Source: Macrococcus epidermidis (GTDB lineage Bacteria; Bacillota; Bacilli; Staphylococcales; Staphylococcaceae). From it: a stretch of 64,000 nt of DNA. The notes below the pieces were generated by a model. That model was not told the origin of the DNA. It did no database searches and saw nothing but the letters and a program-made list of their open reading frames with translations. Shown one piece after another: positions 7,524 to 14,676 of the stretch. The DNA lies in NCBI RefSeq assembly GCF_003259695.1, contig NZ_PZJH01000002.1:1-64000 (forward strand), given 5' to 3'. Each line of letters begins with the position of its first letter. The first letter of the stretch is position 1. A program made the position numbers and the translations under genes.

Positions 7524-7742
7524 TTGGAGTTTGATTATTCTATGTTAAATGGTCGTATAGTTGAGAAGTATGGTACACAATTTAATTTTGCAGTTGCTAT
7601 GAAGATGTCTGAACGTAGCCTATCATTAAAGTTAAACAATAAAGTAAGTTGGCGAGATGCTGATATGTTCAAAGCAATTGAACTATTATCTATACCAAAG
7701 CGTGAAATACATCAATATTTTTTTAAACCTAAAGTTCAATAA
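7524..7742 (+). CDS. Cro-like regulator, DUF739 family
   Basis: The 72-residue product matches my memory of phage DUF739 proteins, with the pattern FDYSxLxGRIVEKxGTQ near the N-terminus, SERSLSLKLNNK as recognition helix and a YFFxPKVQ ending. These are small helix-turn-helix proteins at the Cro position of Gram-positive temperate phages. The start is TTG 7524 with GGAGGTG at 7512-7518. The stop codon lies inside the second operator. Confidence 0.82.
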   Translation: MEFDYSMLNGRIVEKYGTQFNFAVAMKMSERSLSLKLNNKVSWRDADMFKAIELLSIPKREIHQYFFKPKVQ

Positions 7743-7749
7743 TTTGAAC
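7734..7749. promoter_or_regulatory. Repressor/Cro operator 2
   Basis: GTTCAATAATTTGAAC has the same perfect half-sites as operator 1 with a different 4-base centre. It straddles the stop codon of the Cro-like gene and may regulate the next gene or support looping with operator 1. Confidence 0.65.
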
Positions 7750-7774
7750 GTTTTGGTATTTGGAGGTGTGGTGA

Positions 7775-7975
7775 TTGCCTAGAGGAGATTGGACAATTGA
7801 TGCAAAGGAAATCCAGGAACGCCTTTGTATAAGCAAAGATTTCTTTTATGAAAAAATAGCAAATGATCCTCGAATGAAAGCCATTGAGATTTCAAAATCT
7901 AAACGGAAGTCTTGGTGGCTTACTAAAGAGGCTGAAAAAATATGTATAGCAATTATGAAAGAATATGGTTTTTAA
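7775..7975 (+). CDS. Small phage DNA-binding protein (DUF771-like)
   Basis: The 66-residue product has a predicted helix-turn-helix (EIQERLCISKDFFYEKI, about 12-28) followed by a basic segment and a Trp-Trp pair. This resembles DUF771 or excisionase-like proteins of early phage regions. TTG 7775 is served by GGAGGTG at 7762-7768. The gene follows operator 2 and may take part in the lysis-lysogeny switch. An excisionase role is a guess. Confidence 0.65.
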   Translation: MPRGDWTIDAKEIQERLCISKDFFYEKIANDPRMKAIEISKSKRKSWWLTKEAEKICIAIMKEYGF

Positions 7976-7977
7976 GA

Positions 7978-7992
7978 CGGGAGACTTGGAAG
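7978..7992. repeat. Copy B of the prophage 14-mer
   Basis: CGGGAGACTTGGAAG matches copies near int (4408-4422) and just inside attR (52071-52085, inverted). Here it lies between the stop of the DUF771-like gene and the next ribosome site. Confidence 0.6.
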
Positions 7993-8017
7993 CAATATTT
8001 AAAAAGGAGAATGAACA

Positions 8018-8224
8018 ATGAGATTAATTATAACGATTATTGTAGGAATAGTAATTACATTATCGTCACTATCATTTGCGTTAATATATTCATCTTTTAC
8101 ACAAATGGATGAAGGAAGCACAACATTTTTAGCATGTATCGTTGCTGGTATCAGTAACTTAAGTTTGTATGCAAATTACGAGGTGGGAAAGAAACGTGCT
8201 AAAAGAAATCATCAAATTAATTAA
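8018..8224 (+). CDS. Small membrane protein (68 aa)
   Basis: Two hydrophobic segments (about 2-26 and 36-54) are followed by a basic tail (KKRAKRNHQ), predicting both termini on the cytoplasmic side. AAAAGGAG precedes ATG 8018 by nine bases. Located in the early region, it is of unknown function. Candidates are exclusion protein or early membrane factor, without direct evidence. Confidence 0.65.
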   Translation: MRLIITIIVGIVITLSSLSFALIYSSFTQMDEGSTTFLACIVAGISNLSLYANYEVGKKRAKRNHQIN

Positions 8225-8384
8225 GCCTGAGAAGAAACTACAGAAAGATGTATTTGACTGGTATGAGAAAGGCATTTGGATGGCAGAGGTCATTAAATGT
8301 AAATCAAATAACAAGTTGATCTATGTTGATTCTTATTTTTGTGAAGAAACAGATAAGTTTTATATCGAGTATTACATCAAATAA
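8196..8384 (+). CDS. Phage protein of unknown function (62 aa)
   Basis: It starts at GTG 8196, eight bases after AGGTGGG, and overlaps the preceding membrane-protein gene by 29 bases. The product is a basic-then-acidic soluble protein containing VFDWYEKGIWMAE. The overlap suggests coupled translation. No family recognised. Confidence 0.5.
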   Translation: MLKEIIKLIKPEKKLQKDVFDWYEKGIWMAEVIKCKSNNKLIYVDSYFCEETDKFYIEYYIK

Positions 8385-8413
8385 AAAGCCGCATCTATAG
8401 AAATAGAAGCGGC
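8383..8413 (-). terminator. Leftward terminator for the 8611-8871 gene
   Basis: GCCGC/GCGGC and TCTAT/ATAGA form a stem with one A-A mismatch around AGAA (8388-8413). The T tract lies on the minus strand, so it serves the leftward gene at 8611-8871. Confidence 0.7.
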
Positions 8414-8438
8414 ATGAGCGAATTAAAAATATTTGATA
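8412..8438 (+). repeat. 27-bp direct repeat, left copy
   Basis: These 27 bases match 8930-8956 exactly, covering the first 8 codons of the antirepressor gene and 2 bases before it. The pair brackets a cassette with one rightward and one leftward small gene. Confidence 0.9.
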
Positions 8439-8479
8439 CATATATTGTATCACGAAGGGCGGTGAAAATAAATGATTAA
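8414..8479 (+). pseudogene. Truncated 5' end of an antirepressor gene
   Basis: The frame reads MSELKIFD, identical to the intact antirepressor at 8932, then diverges (TYIVSRR) and stops after 21 codons. It looks like the stub left when a cassette entered at the antirepressor start. It has no good ribosome site because its upstream bases form the leftward terminator. Confidence 0.6.
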
Positions 8480-8633
8480 ATATCTAAAAATAGCCCTCTT
8501 AATCTACCTCTTGGCGGAAGAGATTAAGAGAGCTGCTAAAGAAAATGAAATAGTCAACAAAATTTCAGTAGATCAATCTTTTGTCGAAAAGTTAATTAAA
8601 TCAGATAGATTTAATTTGTATCAGCTTGATTAG
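8472..8633 (+). CDS. Small phage protein (53 aa)
   Basis: The frame begins MIKYLKIALLIYLL, a short hydrophobic N-terminal segment, followed by a charged helical region (AEEIKRAAKENEIVNK). GGCGGTGA precedes ATG 8472. It is convergent with the gene at 8611-8871 and overlaps it by 23 bases. It may be a small single-pass membrane protein. No family recognised. Confidence 0.45.
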   Translation: MIKYLKIALLIYLLAEEIKRAAKENEIVNKISVDQSFVEKLIKSDRFNLYQLD

Positions 8634-8871
8634 TAAGTTTTTCAAGTATTTGCAAAGCTGAATAAGCTGCAGTTTCATTAGTTGTTTTTGCAGACACTAA
8701 AGTTAAATGTAAAAAGAATTGTTTTTGCTCTTTGCTTAGATTTAATGACTTAGCAACTTCAGAATTAATTAATACATCAAAATTTTCTTCAATTTCCTTA
8801 ATAGCCATTTTGAAGTTTTTGTCTGTAATTTCTTTGAATAACTTTTGAAACTGTGAGTCTGACATTTTCAT
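8611..8871 (-). CDS. Leftward small protein in a cassette (86 aa)
   Basis: This gene runs against the early operon, has its own terminator (8383-8413) and a strong site AAAGGTGGTG before ATG 8871. The product is helical and charged (MSDSQFQKLFKEITDK, then LNLSKEQKQFFLHLTL). With the 27-bp repeats around it, it behaves like a moron expressed in the lysogen. Function unknown; prophage genes of this kind often act in immunity or exclusion. Confidence 0.65.
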   Translation of the reverse strand: MKMSDSQFQKLFKEITDKNFKMAIKEIEENFDVLINSEVAKSLNLSKEQKQFFLHLTLVSAKTTNETAAYSALQILEKLTNQADTN

Positions 8872-8929
8872 ATTATTCACCACCTTTCTTAATAAGATTA
8901 AGAAAATTATAACAAATAAAGGAGCGATA

Positions 8930-8956
8930 GCATGAGCGAATTAAAAATATTTGATA
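8930..8956 (+). repeat. 27-bp direct repeat, right copy
   Basis: Exact second copy of 8412-8438; here it forms the start of the intact antirepressor gene. Confidence 0.9.
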
Positions 8957-9642
8957 ATGAACAATTCGGATCATTACAAGTTTTAGAGAAAGATGGAAAA
9001 GTATTTTTCCCAGCAACAGATGTAGCACTTAAATTAGGATATTCAAATCCACGTGATGCCATCAAACGTCACGTAAAAGAACATGGGGTCGTGTTTCACG
9101 ACGTCATCGATACATTAGGCAGAAAACAAGAAAAGAAGTATATCAGTGAAGGTAATTTATATAGATTGATCAGCAATTCAAAATTAGAATCAGCTAATCA
9201 ATTTGAAGAATGGGTTTTTGACGATGTGCTTCCTACACTGAGAAGGACAGGTGTCTATCAGACAAAACCATTAACAACACAGGAACAAATTCAACTAATT
9301 GCACAAGGTAACAATGAATTAGTTGAACGTGTTGAAGCAATAGAAACATCAATACCAGTCTTTCCAGGTGAATCAAAACATATTCATCAAACAATTAAAC
9401 GTAAAGCTACTGAAGTAATGAAAAACCAATTTAATGGCATACCTATCAGCAAGATAAGTAGAAAGGTATATTCAGCCCTTTACAGAAGTCTTTATACAGC
9501 ATTTAGCGTACCAAACTATCAAAGTATACCACGTGGCAAATATAAAGATGCTATCAGATTTATTGAAACATGGCAGTTACAGAGTGAAGTTGTTTATCAA
9601 ATTGAAGCTGATCTAAGAGGTGACGCATATGCCAATCGTTAA
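8932..9642 (+). CDS. ant: Phage antirepressor, BRO-N plus ORF6C domains
   Basis: The 236-residue product has an N-terminal BRO-N/Ant domain (about 5-105; FFPATDVALKLGYSNPRDA, then ISEGNLYRLI and FEEWVFDDVLPTLRRTG) and a C-terminal ORF6C-type domain (about 125-233; KISRKVYSALYRSLYTAFSV). Such proteins counteract repressors or act as early regulators. AAAGGAGCGATAGC precedes ATG 8932. It begins the block that leads into replication genes and overlaps the next gene by 14 bases. Confidence 0.9.
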   Translation: MSELKIFDNEQFGSLQVLEKDGKVFFPATDVALKLGYSNPRDAIKRHVKEHGVVFHDVIDTLGRKQEKKYISEGNLYRLISNSKLESANQFEEWVFDDVLPTLRRTGVYQTKPLTTQEQIQLIAQGNNELVERVEAIETSIPVFPGESKHIHQTIKRKATEVMKNQFNGIPISKISRKVYSALYRSLYTAFSVPNYQSIPRGKYKDAIRFIETWQLQSEVVYQIEADLRGDAYANR

Positions 9643-9907
9643 AAATACAGACTTACAACTAATTGAAAAGCATGGTTTCAAAGAAAATCATGCTTTCAAC
9701 ATTCAATGGTATAAGGTCCAGGGTCCATATTACACGTTTATATGGATGAATAGAGATGATTGGGAAGTTTGTATTTCTGATTTTGGAAATGCACGTACCG
9801 GCTTAGTAACTAACATATTTGGTCATAGGTACAAAACGTTAGAAGAACTATTTGAAGATATATGTACCGAAAATAGAAAGAGATTATGGAGTGTTCAAGA
9901 TGAATAA
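9629..9907 (+). CDS. Phage protein of unknown function (92 aa)
   Basis: The product has many aromatic residues (FNIQWYKVQGPYYTFIWM) suggesting a small beta-sheet domain. ATG 9629 has AAGAGG eight bases upstream and is preferred over GTG 9620. It overlaps both neighbours (antirepressor and replication initiator), so the three are probably translated together. No family recognised. Confidence 0.6.
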   Translation: MPIVKNTDLQLIEKHGFKENHAFNIQWYKVQGPYYTFIWMNRDDWEVCISDFGNARTGLVTNIFGHRYKTLEELFEDICTENRKRLWSVQDE

Positions 9908-10850
9908 TAAAAATATTATCAAATCAGATATAAGCGGTTATGGGTTGGTTTTTAAAAACGTAATGACTGATAAAAGTATTGATATTGAAGCGAAGGGACT
10001 TTATGCATTTCTTTCTTCTTATGCTGGATCATCAGAATCAGCATACCCAAGTGTTGAACTAATATGTGGCCAGTTAAATATAAGCGAAAAACGATTTAAG
10101 AAATATAGAAAACAATTAGAAGATGCTGGTTACTTAACAATTAAAAGACATAGAACTACTAATGGATTTAGTAATAATGTATACACAATAAATCATCAAT
10201 CCGTATCGGGTCAAAACGTTACTGTAACAAATGATACCGATAAGAAAGTGTTATCGGGTCAAAATGTACCGGAACAAATCGTACCGGAACAAAACGTAGG
10301 CAAACAAATTGTATCGGAACAAAACGTAGGGACTAAGAATAACAGTCTTAAGAATAACAGTCTTAAGAATAACAGTAATAAGAATAACACCACTACAAGT
10401 AACACCTCGAAGGTGGCGGTGGTGGAGAATGAACAATTCAAAAATTTATATAACTTCTTTGAAACAAACATAAACATGCATCAAGCGATTAAAGTTACGA
10501 ACTTTATATCTGATGATCTAGAGAAATTTGGATTTGATTTAGTTATGTATGCTATGGAACAAGCATTGCTTAATAACAAAACACATTATGGTTACATCCA
10601 GGGAGTGTTAAGAAGATGCGAAGCAGAAAATGTAACGACTAGGGAACAGGCAGAATTTAAAGCTAGTCAAAAGAAAAATAACTACAACAACCATCAACCT
10701 AAAGAAATGACACCTGAATGGATAAAAAACGAAAAACAAAAACATGATAAAAAAGAAGATGATATGACACCTGAAGAACTTGAAGCATATAGAAAGCAAG
10801 TAAAAGAAGAGTTGTCATCTTTGTGGGAGGATGACAAACAACATGCGTGA
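9900..10850 (+). CDS. Phage replication initiator / replisome organiser, DnaD-like
   Basis: The 316-residue product has an N-terminal winged helix-turn-helix (about 15-98; KGLYAFLSSY, SVELICGQLNISEKRFKKYRKQLEDAGYL), a low-complexity linker of pentapeptide repeats (103-165) and a C-terminal DnaD/DnaB_2-like domain (about 180-245, GYIQGVLRRCEAENV). This class binds the phage origin and recruits host helicase-loading factors. The linker is encoded by 15-bp DNA repeats that look like iterons, so the origin probably lies inside the gene. ATG 9900 has GGAG nine bases upstream. Confidence 0.88.
   Translation: MNNKNIIKSDISGYGLVFKNVMTDKSIDIEAKGLYAFLSSYAGSSESAYPSVELICGQLNISEKRFKKYRKQLEDAGYLTIKRHRTTNGFSNNVYTINHQSVSGQNVTVTNDTDKKVLSGQNVPEQIVPEQNVGKQIVSEQNVGTKNNSLKNNSLKNNSNKNNTTTSNTSKVAVVENEQFKNLYNFFETNINMHQAIKVTNFISDDLEKFGFDLVMYAMEQALLNNKTHYGYIQGVLRRCEAENVTTREQAEFKASQKKNNYNNHQPKEMTPEWIKNEKQKHDKKEDDMTPEELEAYRKQVKEELSSLWEDDKQHA
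10204..10326. repeat. 15-bp iterons, probable phage replication origin
   Basis: Five contiguous 15-bp units (10252-10326) follow TAYCGGRWCAAAAYG, with one degenerate unit (10297-10311); an isolated sixth lies at 10204-10218. They encode repeats such as SGQNV, PEQIV and PEQNV in the initiator. Iterons inside the initiator gene are the classic lambda-type origin arrangement. Confidence 0.7.
10335..10394. repeat. Second array of 15-bp repeats next to the iterons
   Basis: AAGAATAACAGTCTT occurs twice exactly (10335, 10350), then two variants follow (10365, 10380). The AT-rich repeats encode a KNNSL pentapeptide series. An AT-rich repeat beside initiator sites could act as the DNA-unwinding element. 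Confidence 0.6.
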
Positions 10851-11166
10851 GAAATTTTATGACGGATTTATTTTAACTGAGGAAGAAATAGATGCACTTA
10901 ATGCAGGAAAAGAAATAAAGCACAAATCTAAAAATGGCAAGATATATCTTTTTAGCAAGCAAATCAAAGCTGAATGCAATTACTATGATATCTCATTCAA
11001 TTTATACAAAGGGAATGACGTTGTTACCGAAGATGGCTTATTCACAATTTATGCAAAAGGCATTGATGAAGCTATTAAAAAGCTAAGCAGTAAATATCCA
11101 AAGAATATTGTCGAAATTATAAATTACCGAACAGTGAGGAGAACTTCAAATGTCCAATCAATTTAA
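10843..11166 (+). CDS. Phage protein of unknown function (107 aa)
   Basis: The start overlaps the end of the initiator gene by 8 bases. ATG 10843 is preferred because ATG 10831 abuts the GGGAGG site. The acidic-basic mixed product has no recognisable motif; it begins MREKFYDGFILTEEEID and ends with a basic tail. Position in the replication block suggests a DNA-metabolism accessory role. Confidence 0.6.
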   Translation: MREKFYDGFILTEEEIDALNAGKEIKHKSKNGKIYLFSKQIKAECNYYDISFNLYKGNDVVTEDGLFTIYAKGIDEAIKKLSSKYPKNIVEIINYRTVRRTSNVQSI

Positions 11167-11509
11167 AAGTTTTAATTTAATTGATTATACCAAATCAAAG
11201 CAAACAGAAATTTATGAAAAGTATCTACCTAGTGCGATGAAACAGCTAGAAAAAGCAATACTTGAAGCGGTCAATAAAGGCCATTCAAAAATTGGTATAC
11301 CAACAACAGGAACATTGAATGCACATCATCATGAATTACACTCAACCATTAATTGCATTCAAAAAGTTTTAAGGTTGAAACCAGATGAATTTTCTCAACT
11401 TGTAAGAGATGTATATCAGTTAAGCACTGAAAACGTTTATATAGAAGAACTCAACATATTTAATCATAAATACCTAGTAATTAATTGGAGTGAAACAAAT
11501 GCTGAATAG
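11150..11509 (+). CDS. Phage protein of unknown function (119 aa)
   Basis: A helical product beginning [18 protein letters not shown] with a His-rich segment (AHHHELHS, about 58-65). GTGAGGAGA precedes ATG 11150. It overlaps the genes on both sides, including the SSB gene by 11 bases, so it is part of the replication operon. No family recognised. Confidence 0.62.
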   Translation: MSNQFKSFNLIDYTKSKQTEIYEKYLPSAMKQLEKAILEAVNKGHSKIGIPTTGTLNAHHHELHSTINCIQKVLRLKPDEFSQLVRDVYQLSTENVYIEELNIFNHKYLVINWSETNAE

Positions 11510-11981
11510 AGTTGTATTAGTCGGAAGATTAACAAAGGATCCTGAATATAGAGTAACGCCATCTGGTGTATCAGTAACGACATTCACATTAGCAATCAAC
11601 AGAACATTCACTAATGCACAGGGTGAAAGACAAGCAGATTTCATTAATTGTGTGACATTCAAGAAACAAGCTGAAAACGTCAATAACTTTTTAAGTAAAG
11701 GTTCTCTTGCTGGTGTCGATGGCAGATTACAGTCACGTAGCTATGACAATCAAGAAGGTAGAAGAATATTCGTTACTGAAGTGATTTGTGACTCAGTTCA
11801 ATTCCTAGAACCAAAAGGAACAAGAAATGATGGTAGTCAGTATGAAGAATATACACAAAATAAGACACCAAACGATTACCACCAACAGAATAAAAAGGCG
11901 CAACAATCGACACCAGCAACAAATCCATTCGCAAATGCTGATGGACCTATAGATATAAGTGATGATGATTTGCCATTCTGA
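11499..11981 (+). CDS. ssb: Single-stranded DNA-binding protein
   Basis: The 160-residue product has an N-terminal OB fold (about 1-105) starting [18 protein letters not shown], with the typical FINCVTF and NNFLSKGSL segments, a Gln/Asn/Pro-rich linker and the acidic tip ISDDDLPF used to recruit partner proteins. It binds single-stranded DNA during phage replication. ATG 11499 is chosen because GGAG lies eight bases upstream; GTG 11490 overlaps that site. Confidence 0.97.
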   Translation: MLNRVVLVGRLTKDPEYRVTPSGVSVTTFTLAINRTFTNAQGERQADFINCVTFKKQAENVNNFLSKGSLAGVDGRLQSRSYDNQEGRRIFVTEVICDSVQFLEPKGTRNDGSQYEEYTQNKTPNDYHQQNKKAQQSTPATNPFANADGPIDISDDDLPF

Positions 11982-11996
11982 TTTGGAGGTTAAGAA

Positions 11997-12209
11997 ATGT
12001 ACTTAAAACCTGGTATTTTATACGACAAAAACGAAGATATTATTTGTGAAATATTACGAATTAAAAACAACATGTTTCAAATAATTAAATTTTCAAAAGG
12101 CAGAAAGATATGGGCATGTGGAATGAATGAACATGAAACAAAGCGATTCAAAAGAATGAATAAGTTATTTTATAAAGATGAACTTCAAAGGATGAATGCA
12201 AATGGCTGA
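11997..12209 (+). CDS. Small phage protein, first of two tandem paralogues (70 aa)
   Basis: The product aligns along most of its length with the next gene: MFQIIKFSKGRKIWACGMNE here and MYQIVKISENPNIRTCGMDE there, followed by KRFKRMNKLFYKDEL versus KKFKNDNKLYFIDEL. This points to a tandem duplication. TTTGGAGG precedes ATG 11997. It lies directly after ssb. It lacks the C-terminal extension of its paralogue. Function unknown. Confidence 0.65.
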   Translation: MYLKPGILYDKNEDIICEILRIKNNMFQIIKFSKGRKIWACGMNEHETKRFKRMNKLFYKDELQRMNANG

Positions 12210-12438
12210 AGCAAGAATGATAAGAAAAGTAGGAATGTTATTTAATCGAGAAGGTGTAAAACAGTGCAATGTATTGCCACTGAAAGAAACGATGTATCAG
12301 ATTGTAAAAATATCTGAAAATCCAAATATAAGAACTTGTGGCATGGATGAAAAGACATTCAAGAAATTTAAGAATGATAACAAGTTATATTTCATAGATG
12401 AATTGAAACAACCAACATTATTCGATTTTTTCGATTAG
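12202..12438 (+). CDS. Small phage protein, second paralogue, with clamp-binding-like tail (78 aa)
   Basis: This protein is the diverged duplicate of the preceding gene and ends in QPTLFDFFD. The QPTLF core fits the bacterial sliding-clamp motif (Q-x-x-L-F), and the whole tail also fits the QxxLxxFF form of the PCNA box. A C-terminal location is typical of clamp-binding peptides. The inferred role is contact with host DnaN during phage replication; this is inference only. Start ATG 12202 has AAAGGATG upstream and overlaps the previous stop. Confidence 0.62.
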   Translation: MAEARMIRKVGMLFNREGVKQCNVLPLKETMYQIVKISENPNIRTCGMDEKTFKKFKNDNKLYFIDELKQPTLFDFFD

Positions 12439-12451
12439 GAGGATAAATATT

Positions 12452-12847
12452 ATGACAAAAATTGATTTATCAACAATTGCAGATGGTGCAGTACAAGAAA
12501 GATTTGAAGATGCTTTTAACAAAGTCCTGGATAACATCCATGATTTAAATACTGATCCAAAGAAAACAAGAAAACTGACACTTGAAGTAAAGATTTCATC
12601 TGAAGAGAATAGAGAGCTACTTTTTATGGATGTATCAGCCAAAACGTCTCTTCAATCTAGAACACCTATTGCAGTAACAATGATGACAGGTATTGACGGC
12701 AAAGGAAATCCTGAAGCAAAAGAATTAAAGTCGGGTGCAAAAGACCAGACATATTTTGATGAGACAGGAACTGTAAGAGAAGATGACGGAAAACCAGTAG
12801 AAAGCAACAAAGTTACCGAAATTACTAAAAAACAATTATTTAAATAA
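12452..12847 (+). CDS. Phage protein often annotated as replication terminator protein
   Basis: The 131-residue product begins MTKIDLSTIADGAVQERF and continues with NTDPKKTRKLTLEVK, which I recall from a Firmicute phage family annotated replication terminator protein. The name is inherited and I see no evidence of Tus-like function. AGGAGG precedes ATG 12452. It forms a pair with the following gene. Confidence 0.65.
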   Translation: MTKIDLSTIADGAVQERFEDAFNKVLDNIHDLNTDPKKTRKLTLEVKISSEENRELLFMDVSAKTSLQSRTPIAVTMMTGIDGKGNPEAKELKSGAKDQTYFDETGTVREDDGKPVESNKVTEITKKQLFK

Positions 12848-12864
12848 AAAGGAGAATGAAAAAC

Positions 12865-13590
12865 ATGTTAAAAGAAGCATTGCAATGGATTAAAGAGGAA
12901 ACTTCAGACGCTAGAGAATTAATGGTAAATGGTGAAACTTATTCTAATAAACAACTTTTTAAAATCAAACAACCAAGACGAAATACGATTAAGATTGCCA
13001 CATTATCTGGATTGATTGATTTTATACAAAGCAATTTTGATGATAAAGACTCGAACTATATGATTGTTGTTAAAAATTACAACGAAATTGAACTATTAAC
13101 TAAATTGAATGTAAACCAAGAAAGAGAAGAAGTAATTAAGGTTGAGGCTGAATTACCTAGAATTACTTTTAACGAATTTATGAGTACGGAAGATTTCATT
13201 ATTCAACTTCAATCAGTATATATCGAGTCTGAAACACGATCTAATTTATTGAAACTAGTAGGAAATCTTAAGACGGAAGCTATCAAGACACAAAGTGATG
13301 ATGGTGTCAGTCAATTAGTACAAGTAAGACAGGGTGTAGCAACAGTTGGTGAAGAAGTTGTTCCAAATCCGGTAACACTTAAACCTTTCAGAACATTTAC
13401 AGATGTAATTCAACCTGAATCAGAATTTGTTTTCAGATTAAAACAAGATAATCGCGGAGAAGTTGTTGCAGCATTGTTTGAAGCGGATGGTGGGGTTTGG
13501 AAGAACATCGCTAGAGAAACAATCAAACAATACTTAAACGATAACTTAGCAAATGAAATTGAAAGTAGAAGAGTAGTTGTTATCGGATAA
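12865..13590 (+). CDS. Phage protein of unknown function (DUF2303/YfdQ-like?)
   Basis: The 241-residue product is soluble and mixed alpha-beta, with the segments IATLSGLIDFIQSNF and LVQVRQGV. The layout is reminiscent of YfdQ/DUF2303 phage proteins, but I cannot confirm this. ATG 12865 is preferred to ATG 12856, which abuts AAAAGGAG. It is adjacent to the so-called terminator protein, a pairing I recall from other phages. Confidence 0.6.
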   Translation: MLKEALQWIKEETSDARELMVNGETYSNKQLFKIKQPRRNTIKIATLSGLIDFIQSNFDDKDSNYMIVVKNYNEIELLTKLNVNQEREEVIKVEAELPRITFNEFMSTEDFIIQLQSVYIESETRSNLLKLVGNLKTEAIKTQSDDGVSQLVQVRQGVATVGEEVVPNPVTLKPFRTFTDVIQPESEFVFRLKQDNRGEVVAALFEADGGVWKNIARETIKQYLNDNLANEIESRRVVVIG

Positions 13591-13611
13591 CAGCTACTTA
13601 AGAGGTGGAAT

Positions 13612-13869
13612 ATGGATAGATACGCATCAACGATTATCACTCAGTTTATAAACTTTTCAAACTGTGAGATAGAAAAAGAAGAAGGAAGGATTGAAAAGAC
13701 AATTTCAGTTTATTTTAGAAACGGTCGAAAAAAGACATTTATAGGAAATACATGGAATGCAATTGCTTATGATATGGCTGGATTTATGAGACAGCCATAT
13801 TTTAAAAAGTTATTTATTGACCCATTGTTTTCAAGAGAAAGGTGGATTATTGATGACTCGCTTAGATAG
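13612..13869 (+). CDS. Phage protein of unknown function (85 aa)
   Basis: The product starts MDRYASTIITQFINF and contains many charged residues and a GRKKTFIGNTWNAIAYDM segment. AAGAGGTGG precedes ATG 13612. Its end overlaps the next gene by 17 bases. No family recognised. Confidence 0.6.
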   Translation: MDRYASTIITQFINFSNCEIEKEEGRIEKTISVYFRNGRKKTFIGNTWNAIAYDMAGFMRQPYFKKLFIDPLFSRERWIIDDSLR

Positions 13870-14035
13870 ATTTTTCGTATTCGCAGGTATATCTTTAGTT
13901 GTTTTAAATTTGATATTAAAACTCGTTGAATACTGGATTACAGCTACTATTCCAGATGAAATTGAATACTACGAAGATGATCCATATTTCACTGAAAGGA
14001 AAGCGCAATATGAAATCATCAATAAAGTCAAATGA
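13853..14035 (+). CDS. Small single-pass membrane protein (60 aa)
   Basis: ATG 13853 follows GAAAGGTGG. One hydrophobic helix (about 7-30, FFVFAGISLVVLNLILKLVEYW) is followed by an acidic tail (DEIEYYEDDPYF). The start is inside the previous gene, suggesting coupling. Function unknown. Confidence 0.6.
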   Translation: MTRLDRFFVFAGISLVVLNLILKLVEYWITATIPDEIEYYEDDPYFTERKAQYEIINKVK

Positions 14036-14111
14036 TTACAAACTCAGTTTTAGGACAACAGTTAGAAAATCATTAATGTTCATTAAATTAAGAAATCGGT
14101 TAAAGCGGTAA
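14010..14111 (+). CDS. Very small basic protein (33 aa)
   Basis: A frame starting MKSSIKSNDYKLSF is rich in Lys and Arg (about one third) and overlaps the previous gene by 26 bases. GAAAGGAAAG lies upstream. It ends inside the left arm of the hairpin at 14098-14126. It may be real because overlap and ribosome site are consistent, but its length makes it uncertain. Confidence 0.4.
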   Translation: MKSSIKSNDYKLSFRTTVRKSLMFIKLRNRLKR

Positions 14112-14126
14112 TACACCGCTTTAACC
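14098..14126. terminator. Strong hairpin inside the early operon
   Basis: GGTTAAAGCGGT and its exact complement form a 12-bp stem around AATAC. Only ATTT follows on the plus strand, so it is more likely an attenuator or mRNA-processing structure than a full terminator. recU starts 26 bases downstream. Confidence 0.5.
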
Positions 14127-14151
14127 ATTTAATAAAGAGGTGATGTAAATA

Positions 14152-14676
14152 GTGGTAGCGCATTATAACAGGCAAGGTTTCAGAGGTAGATGGTTAGAAC
14201 AAGTTATAGAAAATACAAATAAAATGTATGAACACAGAAAGATAGCCTTGATTAATAAGATACCAACACCTACCCAGGTAGTGCGAAAAGGCGAGGAATT
14301 AATAGGAGCAAAATATGTTCATAAATCAACAGTAGATTTTACAGGGATATTAGATGACGGAAAATTTATCGCTTTTGATACAAAAGAGTGTCAGAAAACT
14401 AACTTTTCATTTTCATCAGTAAAATCACATCAACTCGAATATCTTATGAAAGTAAATGCAATGAATGGTATAGCATTCATATTAATCTTTTTCAGGAATA
14501 TGGATGAATTATACAGGATAGAAATTGAAGAGTTTATCGATCTGATGAATACATTAAATCGTAAAAGCATTCCATATACATACTTTAAAGAAAATAAAAC
14601 AGCGATACCTAAATGGAAGTATGGATATTTCTTTGATTATTTAAATGCAGGAAGAAAAAATATGGAGGTATTTTAA
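14152..14676 (+). CDS. recU: Holliday junction resolvase RecU
   Basis: RecU cleaves four-way junctions during phage recombination. The 174-residue product has the RGRWLEQVIENTN segment (11-23), STVDF with Asp62, and the catalytic-site block FDTKE (75-79) with Lys78. The family's usual Glu in this block is Asp76 here. GTG 14152 follows AGAGGTGATG. The stop and the next start share a TAATG junction. Confidence 0.9.
   Translation: MVAHYNRQGFRGRWLEQVIENTNKMYEHRKIALINKIPTPTQVVRKGEELIGAKYVHKSTVDFTGILDDGKFIAFDTKECQKTNFSFSSVKSHQLEYLMKVNAMNGIAFILIFFRNMDELYRIEIEEFIDLMNTLNRKSIPYTYFKENKTAIPKWKYGYFFDYLNAGRKNMEVF

Noticed and set aside
10251-10477. Minus-strand frames opposite the initiator linker
   Set aside because: Produced by translation of the 15-bp repeats on the other strand; low-complexity Leu/Val/Phe products.
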